64,000 nt of DNA from Proteles cristata cristata (lineage: Eukaryota > Chordata > Mammalia > Carnivora > Hyaenidae), in the NCBI GenBank assembly GCA_017311185.1, contig JAESUZ010000968.1, forward strand, positions 434,001 to 498,000. The letters are read 5' to 3'. Below the pieces are notes generated by a model. It ran no database searches, was not told the origin of the DNA, and was given only the letters and a program-made list of their open reading frames with translations. Positions 1 through 10,352 of this stretch are shown here, in pieces; position 1 is the first letter of the stretch, and each line of letters starts with the position of its first letter. The position numbers and the translations under genes are program-made.

Positions 1-1467
1 GGGAGGTGGGGGAGGGGTTGCCCACATTTTCTGTTTATTTAGCTTCGGGGGAGTAGGGGGGGTCTCCACACAAGGTTTCCCTGAGTTGATGAACATTGAG
101 ATGGGTTTTGAAGGGTGAATAGGAGTTCTCTGGGAACACAGGTGGAAAGATGCTATTACCATTTTTGGAGAGACAGGCACAAGGAGCTTGGCTTGCAGAT
201 ACACAGCTTCCACTGCAGAAGGAAAGGGAAGAGTTTGGTTGTACTCAGAGTGTCCACTCCAGACTGTCAATCCTCAGATTAGAGTGGACACTCAGTGGCC
301 TTTGCTGGAAGGGGGCAAGAGGGAGGGAGAGAGGGACAGAGAGAGAGAGAGAGAAAGAGAACCTGACAAGCATATCTCTGACCCAGGGGTGAGCGTGAGC
401 ATGAGCAACCCAAACACGGGTACACACTCACATGCACGCACAGGTGCGCACACAAGTGTGCTCGACTCGAGGCCTCCTGGGACTGATCTCAGCACGGTGC
501 AGTGGCTCTGGGTGCAGGGAGACCCTCACAGAGACGGCAGGACCACACTGCTGGGCACACGGAGGAACAGGACCCAAGCCCTGCCCTTGAGGACCACAGT
601 CCTGTCCAGAGTCACTGCCACACCTCGTCCCTACTCCTGGCCTCACCACTTTCCCTGCACAGCCCCGCACACCAGCCGGCAGGCCCCTGCACACGCCTGT
701 CCTCTGGCTTCCGGGAGCTGGCATCTCTGTGCCCTTTGAAAGAGATGGCCCTGCCCTCTGCCTGGCTCGCTTTCAGCTGTAGTCAGGCACACCGGTGCCT
801 CTGGTCCTGACCCCCCTGGCTGGACACCCACAGTTCCATCTTCCTCGGATGCAGAGGTGTCTGGGACCCTGGGAGACCACCGGCTCCCATGTGCCCCCCT
901 GTACCCGGGCCTGCTATACAGAACTGGGCCAGGAGAGGTGTTGGGTGGAAGGGCTGTTTATGCAGGTCTGGAAGAATCGGGTGACGAGCAGAAGGTGGGT
1001 GGGGGAGGTAGGGGGTACGCTGGCCAGGGGGCAGCACTGACAAAGGCACTGTGGCAGCAGCCAGCAGGATGCAGTATGGGGTCCTTGCTGAGGCTGGCAG
1101 GGGAGCCAGAGCAGGACCTTGGGCCCTTTCAAGACCATGGTCAGATTCTGAGACTGCTCAGTGGGAGGCACCCTGCGCTCTGTCCCCCTACTCAGCCCCA
1201 GAGCCTGGGCTCATGCTTTAGAGGGGTCCCTGTTTCAGTCCCCCTTGGAGGGAGAGCCTAGGAGGACACCCCCCACCCAGAGCATGAATGTGCCCACAGG
1301 ATATCCTGGCAGTGCTCAGGCCCCTGAGTCCACTGGGGAAACAAATCCCTGTTCCAGGCCCTCAGGTGCCTCTTCCCTGTCCTCCCTCAGTGGCTTTAAA
1401 CATGACAGCAAATTCTCTGACACATCTCCCAACAGGTAGAGACATCCAGTTCCCCTCCTCTTGAACA
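1..1467. other. Mostly single-copy noncoding DNA
   Basis: A GA-rich simple stretch lies near 310-360. The open frames are short and overlap on several strands. I see no exon or known repeat. Confidence 0.5.
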
Positions 1468-1480
1468 TAACTCACTTCAG

Positions 1481-1948
1481 GGGGCGCCTGGGGGGCTCTG
1501 TCGGTTAAGCGCCCGACTCTGGCTCAGGTCACAATCTCACAGTTCATGAGTTCAAGCCCTGTGTCAGGCTCTGTGCTGACGGCTCAGAGCCTGGAACTGG
1601 CTTTGGATTCTGTGTCTCCCTCTCTCTTGGCCCCTCCCCCATTCACGCCCTGTCTCCCTCAAAAATAAATATACACAGGGCGCCTCGGTGGCTTAGTCGG
1701 TTAAGCGTCCGACTTTCGCCAGGTCATGATCTCGCGGTTCGTGGGTTCGAGCCCCGCGTCGGGCTCTGTGCTGACTGCCAGCTCAGAGCCTGGAGCCTGT
1801 TTCAGTCTGTGACTCCCTCTCTCTCTGACCCTCCCCTGCTCACGCTGTCTCTCTCTCTCTCTCCTAGAAATAATAAATAAAAAAAATTTAAAAATAAAAA
1901 TAAAAATAAAAAAAATAATAAATATACACTAAGAAAATTTCTAAAAAG
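1481..1948 (+). mobile_element. Two carnivore SINEs, the second inserted in the tail of the first
   Basis: The first SINE starts at 1,481. The second (1,678-1,916) is a young-subfamily copy. TAACTCACTTC flanks the whole unit (1,468-1,478 and 1,949-1,959). AATAAATATACAC flanks the inner copy (1,664-1,676 and 1,917-1,929). Confidence 0.9.
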
Positions 1949-1959
1949 TAACTCACTTC

Positions 1960-2360
1960 TGACCAACAGAGAACCCCGGCAGTGCTGCCACGTGGCCTCC
2001 AAGGCCAGGTTCCAAAAGGCATGAGGCTTCTCGTTCTCTCCCTGAGACTCTCAGCATGGAGCTCCGAGCCGACAGGCATGAAGTCCAGCTGTCCCGACAC
2101 CACCGCGGCAGACGGTGGACCCACCAAGGCCTGAGGAGACCCAGGTCTCTCGCAGGGCAGCCACCAGCAAGTAAGTAAATCTCTGAGACAGCCCCAACCC
2201 CAGCCATCTTTTGCCAAGGCAGTAGACCCTGACCAAGAGCCATCAAACCAAGTCCAGCCAAGCCCCAAACTGAGAGACAGTAAAATCAGAAATGACTGCT
2301 ATCTGGCATTGCCAAGTTTGGGGCTACTTGTTACTCAGCAGTAGGTAACCGACACAGCCC
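1960..2360 (+). repeat. Probable MaLR-type LTR fragment
   Basis: It ends in a GGGGCTACTTGTTACTCAGC stretch followed by AGTAGGTAACCGACACA, resembling the common 3' end of mammalian MaLR LTRs. Confidence 0.45.
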
Positions 2361-2599
2361 ACAGGCACACGTGCAGATGCAGGCGCACCGCCAATGGGCA
2401 GCTGTTTGGGAGGGCAGCTAGAGCTTGGACACGTTTGGGGTGCTGCACACATGGGCACACAGGCCCCACCTCCCCAGTGCAGACACAGCCAAGTTGGGAA
2501 CAGGAAGGGAAATCCATCTGCCTTCGTCTTCCTGGCCAGCGTGTATTAGCCAAGAAGAGCTGCTCTCATTCGTCCCTAGAGACTCGTTGTAGGCCCAAA

Positions 2600-3055
2600 C
2601 GTGGCCCCTAAAAGACACTCACGCCGTAAGCCCGGCAGCCTGTAAATGTCACCTTAATGGAGAAATCACTTTTGCAGATGTAATTAAATTAAGGACTGTG
2701 AGATGGGGAGATTATCCTGGATTATCCAGGTGGGCCCTAAATGGCATCGCATGAGTCCCGGTAAGGAGACGGGAGGGTTGACACCCAGGGGCGGGAAGGC
2801 TGTGAGAAGTAGAGCGGAGAGAATCCAAAGATGCTGGCTTCAAGGAGCAAGTGACGCGCCCACGGGCCACAGAGTGCCAGCGGCCACAAATGCAGGAGTG
2901 GCGAGGGGCGGATGAGGGAGCATGGCTCTGCTGACACCTTGATTTTGACCCAGGGGCACCGATTTGGGTTCTGGCCTCCAGAACTAGGAGAGAGTAAGGT
3001 TTGGTTGTTGTAACACACCATGCCTACGGCAATTCGTTACAGCAACCTCAGAAAA
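2600..3055 (+). mobile_element. MLT1-type MaLR LTR
   Basis: It contains GAGATTATCCTGGATTATCC and GTGGGCCCTAAATG early, then ACACCTTGATTTTGACCCAG, CTGGCCTCCAGAACTA and ATTCGTTACAGCAACC. This is the order seen in MLT1 LTRs. Confidence 0.75.
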
Positions 3056-3830
3056 GGAATCCGGGACACCTTCACGCCTCACACCCCACCTCTGAGTTCC
3101 GGTCCACACCCTCACTTCCCCACCCCCTCACACACACACAGTCCTCAGCTCAGACCTACAAAGCTCAGGCCTGGACTTGCCAGAAAGTTCTGCAATCCCG
3201 TCCTCATTGGAAACTCCAGAACCACCACGGGACAGGGCTGGATTTCTCTGGACACTGGGAGAACGCCTGTGAGTCGTCTCAGGGCCCCAGGAACCAGCTG
3301 GCCTCAAGAACCGGTGAGAAAAAAAACGTACTCAGCCATGCAAAAGGCAAAGTCAAGAGCAGATCCCACCCAAACACGGCCCCCGCACCATCCGCCGCCA
3401 TATGCTTGTGTTTCTTGAAAAAGAAGCTTGAGAGAACAAACAAAAAGGAATTTCTCCTCCAGGGGTGGGGCCTCCCTCCTCCCCAGCAGCCTGCCCCCCC
3501 TCCCCACTGGCTACTTCATCTCCTATCCCAGGGGCTCCCCAGTGGGGATGGAATTGCCCAGGGCCCTGAATTCCTGCCCCCGCCCACTGTCCACCATCAC
3601 AGCAGCTGACAGAGAATAAGAGGTCAAAGCCCCGACTTCCACGTGGACTTGTCTAGGAAGGATCCCGGCGGGGCAGCTGGAAGGGGTATTACACCAGCCA
3701 CAGCGCACCGGAAGGCAGTCCAGACTCGGCCCAGGCACTGAGTCCCAACCCCAGCTTGGACCCTTCTCCCTGCTAAGAGAGCTCTCGTTCTGTCCTGGCA
3801 TCTAAAGGCAGGTGCTTGGGGCCACGAATA
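3056..3830. other. Single-copy noncoding DNA
   Basis: GC-rich with CA/CCCT patches. No exon or known repeat was recognised. Confidence 0.45.
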
Positions 3831-4158
3831 AAAGTGATTCTAGAGCGCTTAGATCAATCCCCTACCTGGGATGGGATTAAAGAGAAGTGTGCAACCTAGT
3901 CCTGGCCACTGAGACTTGAGGGGCTTCTAGGAAAGTTCTCTTTGCTCTTAGCACACGACTGAAGCCAGGGATGTCTTTTTCCTTCTGCGTGTGACACCCT
4001 CAGCTATGACAGCCATGTGGGGACCAGGAGAGGAGCTGGCCCAGGAGGTGAAGCCATCACGCAGAGGACAGAGGCACAGACCCATCATGACAAAGAATCT
4101 ACCACCTTTGGGCTTCAGGTTAGACACTAAATGTCCATGTTCCTTAAGCCACCCCTTC

Positions 4159-4437
4159 CTTTTTTTTTTTTTTTAAACATGGAGGACTTTATTCCTGCTT
4201 TTATTATTTTTTTTTAATTTTTATTTATTTTATTTTTTTATTTTATTTCTAGGAGAGAGAGAGAGAGACAGCGTGAGCAGGGGAGGGTCAGGAGAGAGAG
4301 TCACAGACTGAAACAGGCTCCAGGCTCTGAGCTGGCAGTCAGCACAGAGCCCGACGCGGGGCTCGAACCCACGAACCGCGAGATCATGACCTAAGCGAAA
4401 GTCGGACGCTTAACCGACTAAGCCACCCAGGTGCCCC
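4159..4437 (-). mobile_element. Carnivore SINE, young subfamily
   Basis: It has the GCCACCCAGGTGCCCC head, the CTGGCAGTCAG insertion and a long T-rich tail. The duplicate ACCCCTTCC flanks it. Confidence 0.88.
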
Positions 4438-4471
4438 GACCCCTTCCTTTTTTTTTTAAAGATTTTATTTT

Positions 4472-4655
4472 GGGAGGCACACAGGTGGCTCAGTGGGTTA
4501 AGCATCTAACTGGCTCAGGTCCTTATCTCAAGGTTCATGAGTTCGAGCCCTGCAATGGGCTCTCTGCTGTCAGCACAGAACCTGGTTTGGATCCTGCCCC
4601 CCACTCTCTCTGCCCCTCCTGCGCTCTCTCTCAGAAATAAACATTTTTTTTAAAA
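4472..4655 (+). mobile_element. Carnivore SINE inserted in an older SINE
   Basis: AAAGATTTTATTTT flanks it on both sides (4,458-4,471 and 4,656-4,669). Confidence 0.88.
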
Positions 4656-4669
4656 AAAGATTTTATTTT

Positions 4670-4760
4670 TAAGCAATCTCTATACCCAACATGGGGCTTG
4701 AACCCCCGGCCCCAGGATTGAGAGTCGCACGCTCCACCGACTGAGCTGGCCAGGTGCTCC
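4670..4760 (-). mobile_element. Older carnivore SINE, interrupted
   Basis: The GGGGCTTGAACCC B-box region and the GAGCTGGCCAGGTGCTCC head are seen in reverse. Its tail lies beyond the inserted SINE at 4,472-4,655. Confidence 0.75.
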
Positions 4761-4800
4761 ACTGAAGCCACCTTTGACGGAGGCTACTTTTTCTTGTAGC

Positions 4801-5468
4801 TGGATATACGTGTATACACAGGTATAACTCATCACGTTGGACGTTGCACTTTCTTGAAAGTTAAAACCAAAGCGTCCTAGTGAGCCAGCATTTACTGCTT
4901 ATAAAGCCACCGATTTGCTCAAGTCCTGGTCTATTTGATAACAGACCGAGATGCCCTTTCCAATTGATGAGTAGACAGCATGTGTCCTGTTTCGTACCCA
5001 CAGCAAGAAACTAGGGGTCTGTAGCAGGACCTCCATGGGACCCTCTTCTCCCTTGACCATGAAGCAGGTGCCAGCTGCCTCATTAGGTCAAAGTGACCGA
5101 AGCCATCGCTTCACATAAAGAGCCAGAAAGCGGAGGTGCCGGCCCCTTTGATGTCACTGAGCAGGGAGGTGCCCAGGATTGGCTCACCCACCTCCGTTCT
5201 TGGTACAGGAGAAAACACACCCCTCCCTTCTCTGGTCCATTTATCCAGTTACTTGCAAGTGAATGCATTCCTAATGAAAACAGATTCCACAGTATGTGTT
5301 TCCAAATTATACTCACTTCCGGCTGTTTTAAGCCATAACGCTTAATTCACTGCTCTTTTACTTCCATCTTCCTATAGTTTATGTTTCCTTAGGAGTCTTT
5401 TAAGTCACTTCTGAAACAAGGTATGATGTAAATAAGTGAAAATAAATCGATCCAATAAACTTTTAAAA
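4801..5468. other. Noncoding DNA, no clear identity
   Basis: AT-richer than its neighbours. The small frames at 5,083-5,345 overlap on both strands and are not convincing. Confidence 0.4.
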
Positions 5469-5481
5469 GCCCTAGTGTTGG

Positions 5482-5683
5482 GGGGCGCCTGGGTGGCTTA
5501 GTCAGTTAAGCGTCAGACTTTTGCTTAGGTCATGATTTCGCGGTTCGTGGGTTCAAGCCCCGCGTCGGGCTCTGTGCTGACTGCCAGCTCGGAGCCTGGA
5601 GCCTATTTCAGTCTGTGACTCCCTCTCTCTCTGACCCTCCCCTGCTCATGCTGTCTCTCTCTCTCTCTCTAGAAAAAAAAAAA
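5482..5683 (+). mobile_element. Carnivore SINE, young subfamily
   Basis: The target duplicate is GCCCTAGTGTTGG / GCCTTAGTGTTGG (5,469 and 5,684). The CTGACTGCCAGCTC marker is present. Confidence 0.92.
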
Positions 5684-5744
5684 GCCTTAGTGTTGGGCGC
5701 CATTCAGAGAAAGACCCGCCTTCCAGGGGGCTAGTCTAATGAGC

Positions 5745-5835
5745 AAGTTATTAATCTCTCCGAATCTTGCTTTCCTCATCTGTAAAATGGGGCAAGTCAG
5801 ACCTAGCTTACTGCACTGTTGACGGGAGGAGCTAA
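5745..5835 (+). repeat. MIR fragment
   Basis: It contains TTCCTCATCTGTAAAATGGG, the MIR 3' core. Confidence 0.7.
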
Positions 5836-5864
5836 GTAACGTTAATTGAAATAGACTCTACTCT

Positions 5865-6081
5865 TTTTTTTTTTTTAATGTTTTTATTTATTTCTAGGAG
5901 AGAGAGAGACAGCGCGAGCAGGGGAGGGTCAGAGAGAGAGGGAGTCACAGACCGAAACAGGCTCCAGGCTCCAAGCTGGCAGTCAGCACAGAGTCCGACG
6001 TGGGGCCCGAACCCACGAACCGCGAGATCATGACCTAAGCGAAAGTCGGATGCTCAACCGACTAAGCCACCCGGGCGCCCC
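5865..6081 (-). mobile_element. Carnivore SINE, young subfamily
   Basis: The flanking duplicate is AAATAGACTCTACTCT / AAATAGACTCTATTCT. Confidence 0.92.
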
Positions 6082-6114
6082 AAAATAGACTCTATTCTTA
6101 GGAGACCTGAATCT

Positions 6115-6326
6115 CGGGCGTCTGGGTGGCTCAGTCAGTTAAGCATCTGATTTTGGCTCAGGTCATGATCTCATGGTTCATGAGTTCGAGCCTGGCGCTG
6201 GGGTCTGTGCTGACAGCTCGGAGTCTGAAGCCGGCTTTGGATTGTGTCCCCCTTTCTCTCAGCCCCTTCCCTACTCTCTTTCTCTTTCTCGAAAATAAGT
6301 TAACATTAAAAAAAAAATTAATAAAA
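6115..6326 (+). mobile_element. Carnivore SINE
   Basis: Tail AATAAGTTAACATTAAAA. Standard head and B box. Confidence 0.9.
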
Positions 6327-6730
6327 ACTTTATGAGATCTACGTCTCCACGATTCTCCTGATAAATGTCACCATCCCTCAATCCTTGTCCTCGAGAACTT
6401 TGCCTAAGCATCAAATAGAGAAGTCCTGCCTGCTACAGCCTTTCCAGCTGCTTCCTTCCAGAGGGGCCTCTGGAGACAGAGAGGACGCTGGCCTGTCCTT
6501 CCCCCTGCTGTGATCCCACTCACGAAGGCACCCTCCTGGCCCTCAGACAGTCAGGGGTATTAGGAGGAAGCAGAGCTCCTGGCCTGCATCCCAGGGCGGA
6601 AGAAGTCCCAGCTGGGTGCTGGATAAATGGACTCTGGCACCAGACAAGGACCAGAAGAGATGACTTACCAGGCCCACTCCAAGGTGGAGATCTTACATTA
6701 GCGCAATGTCGGCAATCCTAAATAGTCTCA
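6327..6730. other. Single-copy noncoding DNA
   Basis: No exon or repeat recognised. Confidence 0.4.
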
Positions 6731-6887
6731 AAGAGGTATTTATGCCCATGTTCACAGCAGCAGAACTGACAGTAGCCAAAAGGTGGGAGCAACCCGAGTG
6801 TCCATCAGTAGATGAATGGAGAAAGAAAACATGATCTATACATACAACAGGATGTTACTCAGCCTAAAAAGGAAGGGAATGAATTCT
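6731..6887 (+). mobile_element. Old L1 fragment
   Basis: It contains ATGTTCACAGCAGCAGAACT and GAGCAACCCGAGTGTCCATC, the conserved L1 3' region. Confidence 0.75.
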
Positions 6888-7105
6888 GGGGCGCCCGGGT
6901 GGCTCAGTCAGTTGAGTGTCTGACTATCGATTTCAGCTCAGCTCATGATCTCACGGTTTGTGGGATCAAGCCCTGTGCCGGGCTCTGCGCTGACAGCATG
7001 GAGCCTGCTTGGGATTCTCTCTGTCTTTTCTCTCTCTCTGCCCCTCCTGTGCTCACTTGCTCCCTCTCTCAAAATAAATAAATACACTTAAAAAAAAAAA
7101 AAAAA
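6888..7105 (+). mobile_element. Carnivore SINE in an L1 fragment
   Basis: Head GGGGCGCCCGGGTGGCTCAG and a poly-A tail. Confidence 0.9.
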
Positions 7106-7680
7106 GACCTTTTAAAGACAGTCCGTGCATGTTTCTTGAAGGAGAGACTTCTACAAGTCACCTGGCAGGGGGGTCACGTGGGCAGAGGTCAAGGACAGCT
7201 CACGTCTGCTTCGGGTAGGTAGGAAGTGAGGCAATATGGAAACAGGACAGGAAGGCCAAGCTTCAACCACCTTGGACAAGCAACTCATAGTGCTTTTAAG
7301 TATATGATGTCAGAGCTGGGGGGGTGCCCTCACCCAACCGCCTCCATGTGCCTCTGGGGAAACCGAGGCCCAGAGGGGACGGTCTGCGCCCCGGATCTCT
7401 GCACACCCAGCGCACATCCACACCACGATGACACCGTGCTCTCCTGTGTGCCTAACGGCTGTGCTGGCTACAGACTCTCTCCTATTCACTGGTGCAGGTG
7501 CTTCAGGGAAACAAAGTGGATTTCTCTGAAAATGGGCAACAATTCCAACAGCAGGCATGCCCACACATGCGTGTGTCTGGTGCGTTCTCCCAGGCGCCTG
7601 GTCTGTTGAAAAAGACATCAGACGTACCAACAAACCATGACTAGGCACAGCCCCACGGCCAACTCTCTCGAATATGATGA
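7106..7680. other. Single-copy noncoding DNA
   Basis: The 150-aa reverse frame here has no domain and no splice context. Confidence 0.4.
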
Positions 7681-7684
7681 AAGC

Positions 7685-7965
7685 ATCCAGGAGCGAAAGG
7701 TCACACTGTGGGGTTCCATTTATATGCTGCTCAAAAACATCCGAACTCAGTGAACTCAGCATAAGAAGTCAGGATGGTGGACATTCTGGGAGGCGGGGGG
7801 AGGGGGGAGTTGCTGGAAGGAGGCATGAAAGGCTCCTGGGAGCTGCGAATGTTCTGTTCTTGATCTGGGCTGTCACCTGGGTGAACTGGTTTCTAGAAAC
7901 TTACCGAGCTACTGACTTACAACAAATAACTTTTGTTCTCAGTAACAAGTTTTAAAACCACATCG
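7685..7965 (+). mobile_element. Old L1 3' fragment
   Basis: It holds TTCCATTTATATGCTGCTC, then GGGGGAGTTGCTGGAAGGAG and GGGCTGTCACCTGGGTG in L1 3' order. Confidence 0.55.
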
Positions 7966-8162
7966 GGTATCAGGACCTCCTGTCAGGCAGCGGGCAGCAG
8001 GAAGGCCATCCCGATGGACCTCGAGAGGCTGCTGGACCGAGTCTCCACCCTGTGACCAGCGCTTTCATTTCTATCAATTTACCCTGAGGAAATGATCTGA
8101 AACACAGAGATGGATGTGCAAAGGCATTTTGCCAAAGCAGGTCACACATCCGGAAACACAAG

Positions 8163-8164
<2 letters not shown>

Positions 8165-8216
<52 letters not shown>
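8165..8216 (+). repeat. (AC)n microsatellite
   Basis: About 26 uninterrupted AC units. Confidence 0.97.
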
Positions 8217-8221
<5 letters not shown>

Positions 8222-8370
8222 GAGACGGCCGACAATCCGAGTGCCCCGTGGGGGCCTGGAGCCAGCAGTGGACAGATGAGTGGCCTCAGGTGCCTATGGA
8301 AAAGCCTGGGATGAAGCAGACTGTCTGCCTCCCGGGGCCAGATCTATCAGTGACTTACCTCCCCTCTACT

Positions 8371-8588
8371 ATTTTTTTTTTTTAATTTATTTCTTAGGAG
8401 AGAGAGAGAGAGAGACAGTGTGAGCAGGGGAGAGTCAGAGAGAGAGGGAGTCACAGACTCTGAAACAGGCTCCAGGCTCTGAGCTGCAGTCAGCACAGAG
8501 CCCGACGCGGGGCTCAAACCCACGAACCGCGAGATCATGACCTAAGCGAAAGTCGGACGCTTAACGACTAAGCCACCCAGGCGCCCCC
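8371..8588 (-). mobile_element. Carnivore SINE, young subfamily
   Basis: CCTCTACTATTTTTTT is repeated on both sides. Confidence 0.9.
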
Positions 8589-8599
8589 CCTCTACTATT

Positions 8600-8706
8600 T
8601 TTTTCTTAAATAGTTTATTGTCAAGTTGGTTTCCATACAACACCCAGTGCTCATTCCAACAAGTGCCCTCCTTCATGCCCATCACCCCCTTCCCTCTCCC
8701 TACCCC
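8600..8706 (-). mobile_element. Truncated 3' end of a felid-type L1
   Basis: TAGTTTATTGTCAAGTTGG, TTTCCATACAACACCCAG and CAAGTGCCCTCCTTCATG match the reverse of the young carnivore L1 3' end. Confidence 0.7.
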
Positions 8707-9796
8707 TACTCTTTTTTTTTTTTTTTGTACATTCTCTGAGCTAAGGACGCATCACTTGGGCGATGTGGAAGGAAAGAACAGAAAATTTCCTCCTTCCAAC
8801 CGCCCCGCCTCCAGAACAGGAAAGCAGGCCCCAGGCTGCGGGCAAAGGGCAGCCGCAGGGAAACATAGGCCTCAGGCTGCTTTCCTGGAAATTGAGGGGG
8901 GCCTCCTGCCTTCTCTGCAGAGGGGGAGCCGGGGAAAGGGGCAGATCTGTGGCCTGGCCCCGGGAAGCCCATCTCCTCTGAGTCCAAGGGCTCCAGAAGG
9001 TATAGCTTTATGCCTCCCAGGTGGAGAGGGGCTCCCCAACGGGGGCTGACTCCTCCCAGACGGGGATCCCCAGGACCAGGCTGGGGCCATGCCTGTGCTC
9101 TGGGCACTACGACAACGGAGGGACCCCTCAAAGGAAGGTTTTGCCCTTCCTCTGCTGCCCCACCGAAGGGAGGGTGCTGCTGGAGGTACGGGGTGGCCTC
9201 GCTGCCCTGTGCCTGCCTCGCCAGGACGGGAGGCTGGGCTGGGGGGGTGCGGGTAAGCCGGCTCTCCTCTCTGGGATCAGGTTTCCGCCCCGTTATTTAA
9301 AGCCTGGCTCCAGGCTGGGCTGGCTCCCGGTGGGCGGGCAGGGGCAGTAGCCGCCTGCGTGACTAGGATGGGAAATCGCAGTCCTGCCTTGGGCCTGCGT
9401 GCCTATGGCAACTGGCCTGGTGGCCTTGGAGACTAATCTCCAGGCTGCCAGCCCCCAGGGGCCTCTCCAGGAGGGGCCCCTTGCTCCCTGCGGAGGCCCC
9501 TCGTGGGGAAGGGGCCCAACCCCTCTCCCAGCAGTGGATGGGGCATCTGACCTTGCAGAGGAGCCCCCGGCCAGGATCAAAACAAACCAATACCCCCAGC
9601 CAAAGCCCCTGTCACCTCCCCCCGTCATGGTCACACAGGTGGGATGTGGCCACCCCGCACATCCATCACTGTCACACTTCATTCTGCACGGCCCGGGACC
9701 CATGGCAGGTGCTTCCGCCTGTGAGAGTGTCCCTGGCTGGGGATAGAGGGATACAGACCATAAAATGGGCTATTAAGAAAAAAACAACAACATTAA
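8707..9796. other. GC-rich noncoding DNA
   Basis: Overlapping frames occur on all strands. None has gene-like composition or splice support. Confidence 0.4.
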
Positions 9797-9810
9797 AACA
9801 TGGTGATACA

Positions 9811-10010
9811 GGGGCTCCTGGGTGGCTCAGTCTTTTAGGTGTCCGACTCTTGGTTTTGGCTCAGGTCATGATCTTGCATTTTGTGGGTTCGAGCCCCATG
9901 TTGGGCTCTGTGCTGGAAGTGTAGAGCCTGCTTGGGATGCTCTTTCTTACCCTCTCTCTTTGCCCCTCCCCTACTCTCTCTCTCAAAATAAATATTTAAA
10001 ATAAAAAATA
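9811..10010 (+). mobile_element. Carnivore SINE
   Basis: The duplicate AAACATGGTGATAC / AAACACGGTGATAC flanks it. Confidence 0.9.
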
Positions 10011-10139
10011 AAACACGGTGATACATCTTGCTTTGAGTGGTGGTTACCCAGACGTATACATAGGTAAAAACTCATGTAAGACGCTGAAGATTTATGCACT
10101 TCACTGTAAATTATACTTTAGTTAAAGACAAAAATAAGT
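10011..10139 (+). mobile_element. Old L1 3' end between two SINEs
   Basis: It contains GAGTGGTGGTTACCCAGACG and CACTGTAAATTATACTTTAG. Confidence 0.6.
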
Positions 10140-10352
10140 GGGGCGCCTGCGTGGCTCAGTCGCTTAAGCGTCCACCTTTGGCTCAGGTCATGATCTCCCT
10201 GTTCTAAAGTTCGAGTTTTATGCTGACAGCTCAGAGCCTGGAGCCTGCTTCAGATTCTGTGTCTCCCTCTCTCTCTTGCCCTTCCCCTGCTCACGCTCTG
10301 TCTCTGTCTCTCAAAAATAAACAAACTTAATTAAAACAAAAAAGAAAAAGTA
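10140..10352 (+). mobile_element. Carnivore SINE
   Basis: AAAATAAGTG / AAAACAAGTG flank it. Confidence 0.9.

Larger units (their letters stand above)
3831..4800 (+). repeat. Ancient LTR-like repeat split by SINEs
   Basis: CTGGCCACTGAGACTTGAGG starts a known old LTR-like pattern and TTCCTTAAGCCAC ends it. The 3' end is interrupted by the SINE cluster at 4,159-4,760. The family name is not certain. Confidence 0.4.

Noticed and set aside
8110..8385. Thr-His repeat peptide
   Set aside because: Translation of the (AC)n microsatellite.
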